5,952 bases of DNA from positions 1 through 5,952 of the forward strand of contig DASRPD010000065.1 of the NCBI GenBank assembly GCA_035646535.1, given 5' to 3'. This DNA is from DASRPD01 sp035646535. GTDB taxonomy: Bacteria; Actinomycetota; Acidimicrobiia; IMCC26256; JANYLB01. A program made the position numbers and the translations under genes. Under the pieces are notes generated by a model. The model was not told the origin of the DNA. It saw nothing but the letters and a program-made list of their open reading frames with translations, and did not search any database. This document shows positions 1 to 5,287 of this stretch, in pieces (the first letter of the stretch is position 1; every line of letters starts with the position of its first letter).

Positions 1-40
1 CGGCGTCCATCTCCCGGCGTCCATCAAACCAACAACTCTA

Positions 41-62
41 GGCAAGTTTGGCAAACCTTACC
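41..62 (-). terminator. Imperfect inverted repeat downstream of the acyl-CoA ligase, possible terminator
   Basis: Eight of eleven base pairs are symmetric around the centre between 51 and 52. Read on the minus strand it can fold as a 9-bp stem with one bulged G and a 3-nt loop (GGTAA, bulge, GTTT, loop GCC, AAAC, TTGCC, with one G-U pair). It lies about 50 bases past the stop codon of the minus-strand acyl-CoA ligase and is less GC-rich than its surroundings. No clear U-tract follows on the minus strand, so a standard intrinsic terminator is not well supported. It could equally be an operator for a gene beyond the left edge of the window. Confidence 0.3.
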
Positions 63-111
63 AACCAGGTCAGTTGCCACGGGGTGAGGCGACCGGGGCG
101 GTCGTGCGCCG

Positions 112-1680
112 TCAGTGCACCGCGCGATCCCGGCCGGCCCAATACGGCGCGCGCAGGTCGCGCTTGAGCACCTTCATCGCTCCCGAGAGCGGTAACGGCT
201 CATCGCGGAATTCGATCGACTTCGGCGTCTTGTAGCCCGCGATGTGGTCGCGAGCGAACGCTTGCAGGTGTTCGGCGGTGGCGGTCTCGCCTTGGCGCAG
301 CACGACGATGGCGTGCACCTGCTCGCCCCACGTGTCGTGCGGGATGCCGATGACCGCGACCTGCTCGACAGCGGGGTGCTTCGAGATCGCGCTCTCGACC
401 TCGGCGGAGTACACGTTCTCGCCGCCGGTCACGATCATGTCCTTCACCCGATCGACGAGGAACAGGTACCCGTTCTCGTCGAGGTAGCCGGCGTCGCCGG
501 TGTGGTACCAGCCGTTCCGGAACGCGTCGGCGGTCGCGTCGGGCTGGTTCCAGTACTCGCGCATGAAGTTGCCGCCGCGGGCGCAGACCTCGCCCGTGCG
601 GCCACGGGCGAGCTCGTTGTCGTGGTCGTCCCGGATCGACAGCACCACGCCCGAGACCGGCCGGCCGGCCGACCGCAGACGGGGACCACCGGTCCGGTGG
701 TCGTCGGCGTCGAGGAAGGTGAGCACCGCGGACGACTCGGTCATGCCGTAGCCCTGCGAGATGTCGAGGGTCGGGTAGAGCTCCTGCATCCGGTCGATGA
801 GGGCAGCCGGCATGGGCGACGCCCCGTAGGTCAGCACCTCCAGTGACGCGAGTCGCTCGGCCGAGAACTCGGGGTGGTCGACCAGCATCCCGATCATCGT
901 CGGCACCATCACCGTCTGGGTCACGCCGTAGCCTTCGATGAGCGTCATCGCGCCGGCGGGATCGAACAGCGGCATGAACACCGACGAGCCGCCGCTACCG
1001 GGAATGCCGAGGATCCCGCCCATCGACGCGGCGTGAAACATCGGCGTCTGGTGCAAGAACACCGAGCTCGGGTCGAACTTCAGGGCCATCGCGACGTGGT
1101 AAAGGTTGAGCATCTCGGCCCGGTGATCGAGGACCACCCCCTTGGGGAGCCCGGTGGTGCCGCCGGTGTACATCAGCACCACCAGGTCGTCTTCTTCGGG
1201 CTCGTCGGGCACGACAGGATCGACTGCGCCGAGCAGGTCCTCGTAGCGAATGTCGTGGGGCGCGTCGCCGTCGCCGATGAGAACCGTGTGCCGGATCGGG
1301 CTCGGCCCGTCGGCCGCGTCCATGGCCCGGGCGAGGTGTTCGGCGAAGAACGCGTCGACGAAGACGACCTCGGTTCCCGAGTCGCGCACGATGTACTCGA
1401 GCTCCTTGCCGGCCAGGCGCAGGTTCAGCGGGTTGATCACTCCCGCGCCCAGGAAGGCGGCGTGGTACAGCTCGAGGTACTGGTGGCTGTTGGTGGCCAT
1501 CACGGCGAACCGGTCGCCGCGCCCCACACCGAGCTCGGACTGCAGGGCGCGGCACAGCCGCAACGTGCGGTCGCCGTGCTGTGCGAAGGTGCCTTCGTAG
1601 CCCTGGTCGATGCACGCGGTCTTGTCCGCGTAGTTCTCGATCGCGGGCAGCAACAAGCGGTGGTAGACGAGCTCCTTCAC
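112..1680 (-). CDS. FadD-type long-chain/acyl-CoA ligase (AMP-forming, ANL superfamily)
   Basis: A 522-residue adenylate-forming enzyme that would activate a carboxylic acid with ATP to an acyl-adenylate and transfer it to CoA in the cytoplasm. The sequence shows the ANL signatures in order: the phosphate-binding loop YTGGTTGLPKG at residues 171-181, YGMTES at 311-316, the ATP-ribose motif with GWYHTGD at 390-396, the hinge region DRVKD at 410-414 followed by GGENVYSAEVES, and the C-terminal catalytic Lys in SGAMKVLKRDLR (K503). The length matches the family, so the gene looks intact. The start is GTG at 1680; the N-terminus (MKELVYHRLLLPAIE) resembles family members, although the GGAAGG just upstream sits unusually close to the start codon. 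The substrate cannot be read from sequence: medium- or long-chain fatty acids are likely, but sterol side chains or aromatic acids are possible. A same-strand alpha/beta hydrolase lies 90 bp upstream and could release the acid it activates, which is inference. Confidence 0.93.
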   Translation of the reverse strand: MKELVYHRLLLPAIENYADKTACIDQGYEGTFAQHGDRTLRLCRALQSELGVGRGDRFAVMATNSHQYLELYHAAFLGAGVINPLNLRLAGKELEYIVRDSGTEVVFVDAFFAEHLARAMDAADGPSPIRHTVLIGDGDAPHDIRYEDLLGAVDPVVPDEPEEDDLVVLMYTGGTTGLPKGVVLDHRAEMLNLYHVAMALKFDPSSVFLHQTPMFHAASMGGILGIPGSGGSSVFMPLFDPAGAMTLIEGYGVTQTVMVPTMIGMLVDHPEFSAERLASLEVLTYGASPMPAALIDRMQELYPTLDISQGYGMTESSAVLTFLDADDHRTGGPRLRSAGRPVSGVVLSIRDDHDNELARGRTGEVCARGGNFMREYWNQPDATADAFRNGWYHTGDAGYLDENGYLFLVDRVKDMIVTGGENVYSAEVESAISKHPAVEQVAVIGIPHDTWGEQVHAIVVLRQGETATAEHLQAFARDHIAGYKTPKSIEFRDEPLPLSGAMKVLKRDLRAPYWAGRDRAVH

Positions 1681-1712
1681 CCTTCCAACCCTAGGCCGTC
1701 TACCGGTGACGC

Positions 1713-1724
1713 CGTGAGCTCACG
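1713..1724. promoter_or_regulatory. Perfect 12-bp palindrome upstream of the acyl-CoA ligase, candidate operator
   Basis: CGTGAGCTCACG is its own reverse complement and lies 33-44 bases upstream of the ligase GTG start, in the 90-bp gap after the hydrolase stop codon. That is where a repressor would overlap a promoter. Acyl-CoA ligase genes in actinobacteria are often controlled by TetR- or GntR-family repressors, but no such regulator is in the window and no convincing -10/-35 pair was found, so the role is inferred. Confidence 0.3.
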
Positions 1725-1770
1725 CAGACCGATCACGCGCCGACCCCCACCCTCGAGCCAAGGAGCGAGC

Positions 1771-2964
1771 TCAGAGGACGGCCACCAGCCGGCCCTCGTG
1801 CTCCTCGCCGATGCCGGCGTCGACGAGAGCCTGGGAGATGTGGCGGCGGACCGAGCGCGCCGCGAGGAACCCCATGTGGCCGCCCGCGTACCAGCACACG
1901 TCGGGGCCGCCCCAGTGCGCGACGAGCCGTTGGACCTGGGCGGGCCGAACGAGACGATCGGCGTGGCCGGCCCAGATCGCGCGCGTCGTCGGGTGCTCCG
2001 CGGGCGCGGGCAACCCGAGCGGGGAGGTCACACCGTCGAGGTGTTGCGCGATCGCGCAGAAGTCGGCGAACAGCGGATGGTGAAGGAAGCGCGGTGGGGC
2101 GTGGGTGCGCATCAGATCTGCGATGTCGACGACCGGCACCCCGACGATCACCCCCGCGAGCGTCGGCTCGAGCGCGGCAACCGCCGCGGCGACGTACGCA
2201 CCCAGCGAGATGCCGAACAGTACGGCCGGCTCCTCGCGGGTGGCGATGTACGACAGAAGCGCGCGCACGTCGGCGATTGCCTGCGCGGCCCCGTGGAGGT
2301 TCATCGCGGGGTCGTCGGTGGGAAATGCGATCTCGAAGCGTCCTGCGCCCCGCGGACCGTGGTGTGGCAGCACGGGGATCGCGACGTTGAACCCGCGGCC
2401 ATGTAGGTATGCGGCGCGAAAGGCGAACATGTCGGCAAGCGGGTCACCCATGCCGGCGCCGTGAAGGCACACCACCCACGGAGCCGGCGCAGTCTGGCGG
2501 AGCATCCACGCGTGCACGACGTGGTTGTCGGTGTCGCGCGCGAACCGCGTTGCGCCCGGTACCCGGGCGCTGGGACTGTACGGGCTCGGGTACGTCGCGT
2601 GCCCGAAGCGCGTACGTCCGACCCGCCGCATCCTGGCTTCCATCACGGCGGGTGGCGGCGCACGGTGAAACGTCTCCGGCGTTGCGAGCACGCCGTTCCG
2701 ATCGAGGTACGCGACGAGCTCGACCGCTTCGTCGAGGGTCGACGCGAAGGCTTCGTCGCTGGTCGGCGCCCGCAGCTGACGAAACGTCACGAGCAGCAGC
2801 TCGTCGGCCACCGCGGCCGCGGTGAGACCGGCGCGCAGCATCAAGCCGTCGGCGTCGGGTTCGCGCCCCAACCCACGTGCGAAGTCGACCGTCCGCTTGA
2901 CCGCGTCGGTGAGATCGGCCCCGATGGTCCACACCCTCCGCCCGACACCCGCGACATCCCGCAC
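1771..2964 (-). CDS. Alpha/beta hydrolase, ABHD18-like family
   Basis: A serine hydrolase of 397 residues from the start chosen here; the substrate is unknown, with an ester or thioester likely. Numbered from this start, the visible elements are an N-terminal helical region (about 1-150), an oxyanion-hole motif HGAGMG at 168-173, a conserved PHHGPRG stretch near 201-207, the nucleophile elbow GISLG with Ser253, a candidate acid Asp336 in AGHADRLVRP, and the catalytic His363 in GGHMGF. The triad is complete, so the enzyme should be active. No signal peptide or membrane segment is evident. The open frame extends to a TTG at 3102 with an ATG at 3096, but that extension is arginine/proline-rich, has no ribosome binding site, and would put the start inside the palindrome at 3091-3113. 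GTG at 2964 has a good AGGAAGAG nine bases upstream and is preferred. The gene is divergent from the Rrf2 regulator and may share its control region. The next gene in its direction is the acyl-CoA ligase. Confidence 0.85.
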   Translation of the reverse strand: MRDVAGVGRRVWTIGADLTDAVKRTVDFARGLGREPDADGLMLRAGLTAAAVADELLLVTFRQLRAPTSDEAFASTLDEAVELVAYLDRNGVLATPETFHRAPPPAVMEARMRRVGRTRFGHATYPSPYSPSARVPGATRFARDTDNHVVHAWMLRQTAPAPWVVCLHGAGMGDPLADMFAFRAAYLHGRGFNVAIPVLPHHGPRGAGRFEIAFPTDDPAMNLHGAAQAIADVRALLSYIATREEPAVLFGISLGAYVAAAVAALEPTLAGVIVGVPVVDIADLMRTHAPPRFLHHPLFADFCAIAQHLDGVTSPLGLPAPAEHPTTRAIWAGHADRLVRPAQVQRLVAHWGGPDVCWYAGGHMGFLAARSVRRHISQALVDAGIGEEHEGRLVAVL

Positions 2965-2973
2965 GATTCGATG

Positions 2974-2981
2974 CTCTTCCT
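2974..2981 (-). promoter_or_regulatory. Ribosome binding site deciding the hydrolase start
   Basis: On the minus strand this reads AGGAAGAG, nine bases before the GTG at 2964-2962. The alternative starts at 3096 and 3102 have no purine-rich site before them, so this site supports the shorter protein. Confidence 0.5.
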
Positions 2982-3090
2982 GCTGCGGTCGTTCGTCAAC
3001 GGCCGGAGGTCCCAACGGCCGCGGTCCACACCGACAATCCGGCGATGCTCGATGTCGGGACTTTGGCCCCTGGTCCGAGCCAACCAGGAG

Positions 3091-3113
3091 TCTCATAGTC
3101 AACGACTATGAGA
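3091..3113. promoter_or_regulatory. Perfect 10-3-10 inverted repeat, candidate Rrf2/NsrR-type operator
   Basis: The arms TCTCATAGTC and GACTATGAGA are exact reverse complements, separated by AAC. The 23-bp element is AT-richer than the flanking DNA and sits between the divergent hydrolase and the Rrf2 gene, ending 14 bases before the regulator's GTG start. Rrf2 proteins bind as dimers to inverted repeats of about this size, so autoregulation with co-control of nirK is the natural reading. A repressor here would block transcription or initiation into the regulator-nirK pair. A role on the hydrolase side is possible because its upstream region abuts the same site. No second copy was found directly before nirK or before the last gene. 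Confidence 0.7.
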
Positions 3114-3117
3114 GAGG
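3111..3117 (+). promoter_or_regulatory. Ribosome binding site of the Rrf2 gene, overlapping the operator arm
   Basis: AGAGAGG lies ten bases before the GTG at 3128 and fixes this start over the nearby ATG at 3108, which is in another frame. Its first three bases lie inside the right arm of the inverted repeat. Confidence 0.55.
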
Positions 3118-3127
3118 ACGTGAGACC

Positions 3128-3541
3128 GTGCGCCTCGAGCTGACCCGCCGCACCGACCTGGCTTTGCGGGCACTGCACGTGCTGGCCGGTGGCCCGGCCA
3201 GACAGAAAGCGGCGGAGGTGGCCGAGAAGATCGGCTCGACCCGGTCCTTCGTGCCCCAGGTCGTCGGCCCCCTGGTCGCTCAGGGTTGGGTCGGGTCCGA
3301 GCCCGGTCCGACCGGCGGTTACAGCCTCGCCACCTCCCTGGACGACGTCTCGATGCTCGACCTGATCGAGACCTCGGAGGGCCCCACCGATACCGGCCGC
3401 TGTGTGTTGGTCGACCAGGACTGTCCAACCGCGAGGAGGTGTGCGCTCCATGAGCCATGGACGCGCGCGCGTGCCGCGCTGATGGCCGAGCTGGCAGCCA
3501 CCGCGGTCTCCTCTGTGCCCCCCGGCGAGGCGCCGTCGTGA
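3128..3541 (+). CDS. Rrf2-family Fe-S transcriptional regulator, NsrR-like
   Basis: A 137-residue protein of typical Rrf2 length that would act as a dimeric DNA-binding sensor in the cytoplasm. The N-terminus has the family motif RRTDLALRALHVLA. A winged helix-turn-helix follows (about residues 27-70: KAAEVAEKIGSTRSFVPQVV, then the wing with GPTGGYSLA). The cluster-binding segment carries Cys92, Cys99 and Cys105, followed by ALHEPW. Asp10 aligns with the Asp8 that is the fourth ligand of the [4Fe-4S] cluster in Streptomyces NsrR, so a nitric-oxide-sensing cluster is plausible. The Cys spacing is C-x6-C-x5-C, whereas IscR and Streptomyces NsrR have C-x5-C-x5-C. The start is GTG at 3128 with AGAGAGG upstream; the longer in-frame opening back to 2822 runs antisense through the hydrolase and is not coding. 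A perfect inverted repeat lies just upstream, and nirK starts 50 bp downstream, probably in the same transcript. An IscR- or redox-type regulator is the alternative; the nirK neighbour favours NO sensing. Confidence 0.9.
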   Translation: MRLELTRRTDLALRALHVLAGGPARQKAAEVAEKIGSTRSFVPQVVGPLVAQGWVGSEPGPTGGYSLATSLDDVSMLDLIETSEGPTDTGRCVLVDQDCPTARRCALHEPWTRARAALMAELAATAVSSVPPGEAPS

Positions 3542-3591
3542 GCCCCGTCGCCGAACCGCGTGCTCCCCGACCGAGAAGAGGAACAGAACCG

Positions 3592-5055
3592 ATGAAGCTG
3601 ACGAACAAGCTCCTGATGATGGTCGCGCTGGTCGCGTTGTTGGCCGCCGCCTGCAACGGTGAGAGCACCGAGGTCGTTCGCACCAGTGCCTCGGTCAACG
3701 CCTCGGTCATCCCCGAGCTCACCGCGGTGTCCGACCTCGAGGAGGCCGACCCCGGCGAGGAGCACGTCTCCTACGCGCCCGACGTCCCGCCGCCCATCAC
3801 GCGCGACGACCAGCGGGTCTTCGACGTGCGCGTCGAGGTCCTCGAGAACGTCTGCCCCCTGGACCCCGAGAACGACGTGTTCACTGAGATGTGGGGCTTT
3901 CGTGTCGAGGGTGACGCCGAGGTGGTCTGCGGCTCACCCGGCCCGGTCCTGCGGGGCCGGGTCGGCGATCTTGCTCGTATCACCCTCACCAACCTCGAGG
4001 GCAACACCATGCCGCACAACATCGACTTCCACGCCGTCACCGGCCAGGGGGGTGGCGCCGCCGACCTGACCGTCGCTCCCGGTGAGACCGCCACGATCGA
4101 GGCGCGCCTGCTGTACTCGGGTGCCTTCATGTACCACTGCGCCTTCGGTGACGTGCCCCTGCACATGGCCAAGGGCATGTACGGCATGTTCATCGTCGAT
4201 CCCGAGGTGCCGCTGCCCAAGGCCGAGCACGAATGGGCCGTGATGCAGTCGGAGTGGTATGTCGGCGACACCGACGCCGACGGCGTGGCCCCGTTCGACC
4301 GCGACGGGCTCGTCGTCGAGGAGCCGAAGTACGTCACCTTCAACGGTCGCACCGATGCCCTTTCCGGCGACAACGCTTTGACCATGCAGGTCGGCGAGCG
4401 CGCCCGCATCTACATGGTGAACGAGGGGCTGAACCTCGACTCGAACTGGCATCCCATCGGCTCGCAATGGGACACCGTGTATCCGGAGGCGGCCACCACA
4501 CCGGGCAACCCCGTGATCCGGGGCTCGCAGTCGACCCTGGTGGTTGCCGGCGGTGGGACGATCACCGAGTTGGTGGGCCTGGTGCCGAGCACGATCCTGC
4601 TTGTCGACCACGCCCTCGTGCGCACCTTCTACAAGGGTGCCCTCGGGCAAGTGGTCGTCGAGGGTGACGAGAACTCGGAGATCTTCGCCGCCGAGGGGAC
4701 GGGCACCAGTGCCGCCGCCGAAGGCCAGGCCGCCGAGCCCGATGCCCGAAGCGACCAGGTGATCATCACCGAGGGCGCGTTCGATCCCGCCAACGCCGAC
4801 GACGCCTTCTCGCCGCGGGTGACCACCGTGCCGGTCGGGACCACGGTGACCTGGACCAACGAGGACGGTAAGGTCGTGCACACCGTGACCTCGGGCGAGT
4901 CCGACGGCACCGTCGGAACCCCCGACGGGCTGTTCGACTCCGGGAACATGAAGAACGGCGACACCTTCTCGTTCACCTTCGCCGAGCCGGGGACCTACGA
5001 GTACCACTGCACCCCCCACCCGTGGATGATGGGGACGGTCATCGTGGAGGGCTGA
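3592..5055 (+). CDS. nirK: Copper-containing nitrite reductase, AniA-like lipoprotein with fused C-terminal cupredoxin
   Basis: A 487-residue enzyme that would reduce nitrite to nitric oxide outside the cytoplasmic membrane. Residues 1-21 form a lipoprotein signal (MKLTNKLL, hydrophobic core, LLAAAC) with Cys21 as the lipidation site. Two cupredoxin domains follow (about 75-205 and 210-358). Type 1 copper ligands are His142, Cys183, His191 and Met196. Type 2 ligands are His147, His182 and His340. The catalytic Asp145 and His287 (WHPIG) are also present. The eight-residue step from Cys183 to His191 and the phrases HMAKGMYG and VDHALVRTFYKGALGQ match class II, Neisseria AniA-type enzymes. After an Ala/Glu/Gly-rich linker (about 359-387), a third cupredoxin domain (388-487) has its own type 1 site: His430, Cys473, His476 and Met479 in the amicyanin-like CTPHPWM. 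The AAGAGGAA at 3576-3583 supports ATG at 3592. Two extra cysteines (88, 113) lie in the first domain. The gene follows the Rrf2 regulator by 50 bp and is likely controlled by it. A generic multicopper oxidase is less likely, given the full NirK ligand set. Confidence 0.93.
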   Translation: MKLTNKLLMMVALVALLAAACNGESTEVVRTSASVNASVIPELTAVSDLEEADPGEEHVSYAPDVPPPITRDDQRVFDVRVEVLENVCPLDPENDVFTEMWGFRVEGDAEVVCGSPGPVLRGRVGDLARITLTNLEGNTMPHNIDFHAVTGQGGGAADLTVAPGETATIEARLLYSGAFMYHCAFGDVPLHMAKGMYGMFIVDPEVPLPKAEHEWAVMQSEWYVGDTDADGVAPFDRDGLVVEEPKYVTFNGRTDALSGDNALTMQVGERARIYMVNEGLNLDSNWHPIGSQWDTVYPEAATTPGNPVIRGSQSTLVVAGGGTITELVGLVPSTILLVDHALVRTFYKGALGQVVVEGDENSEIFAAEGTGTSAAAEGQAAEPDARSDQVIITEGAFDPANADDAFSPRVTTVPVGTTVTWTNEDGKVVHTVTSGESDGTVGTPDGLFDSGNMKNGDTFSFTFAEPGTYEYHCTPHPWMMGTVIVEG

Positions 5056-5102
5056 GACTGCACGGCGGGGTCCGTGTCCGAGGCCCGCTGCCGCCATCGG
5101 TT

Positions 5103-5121
5103 GACCGCACGCGGGGCGGTC
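5103..5121 (+). terminator. Weak hairpin after nirK, possible terminator
   Basis: GACCGC and GCGGTC can form a 6-bp stem with a 7-nt loop, starting 48 bases past the nirK stop codon. No T-run follows, so an intrinsic terminator is not established. The rest of the 232-bp gap (5056-5287) holds no gene I can support; the openings that cross it overlap neighbouring genes in other frames. Confidence 0.2.
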
Positions 5122-5287
5122 CGACGTCACGCGTACGGGCGTCGCGAAGATGCCGACGGTCACGAACGTCCGGTCTCCTCGGCCGGAGGGACCAACGACC
5201 CTGGTGAGGGCAACCGCGGTTCACGAGAGTGGGCCGTGGAGATCGGGACATTTGCCGCGAGACGCATGAGGTCGACGAGGGAGGGTC

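Noticed and set aside
874..2406. Long plus-strand open frame of 510 codons
   Set aside because: It lies antisense across two convincing minus-strand genes and the gap between them, is His/Arg/Val-rich, and shows no recognisable domain; it is a typical high-GC shadow.
3108..3110. ATG just before the Rrf2 gene as its start
   Set aside because: It is out of frame with the Rrf2 protein; the GTG at 3128 is in frame and has a well-spaced ribosome binding site.
5101..5129. TTGACC as a -35 box for the last gene
   Set aside because: No TATAAT-like hexamer lies 16-18 bases downstream, and the site is about 180 bases from the start codon.
3934..5163. Minus-strand open frame of 409 codons opposite nirK
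   Set aside because: It is complementary to a NirK frame with every copper ligand, is Gly/His/Val-rich without domain signatures, and is a shadow.
5172..5193. GGTCTCC...GGAG-GG-ACC hairpin as a terminator
   Set aside because: The stem is 7 bp with a two-base bulge and no T-run follows; similar structures are expected by chance at this GC content.
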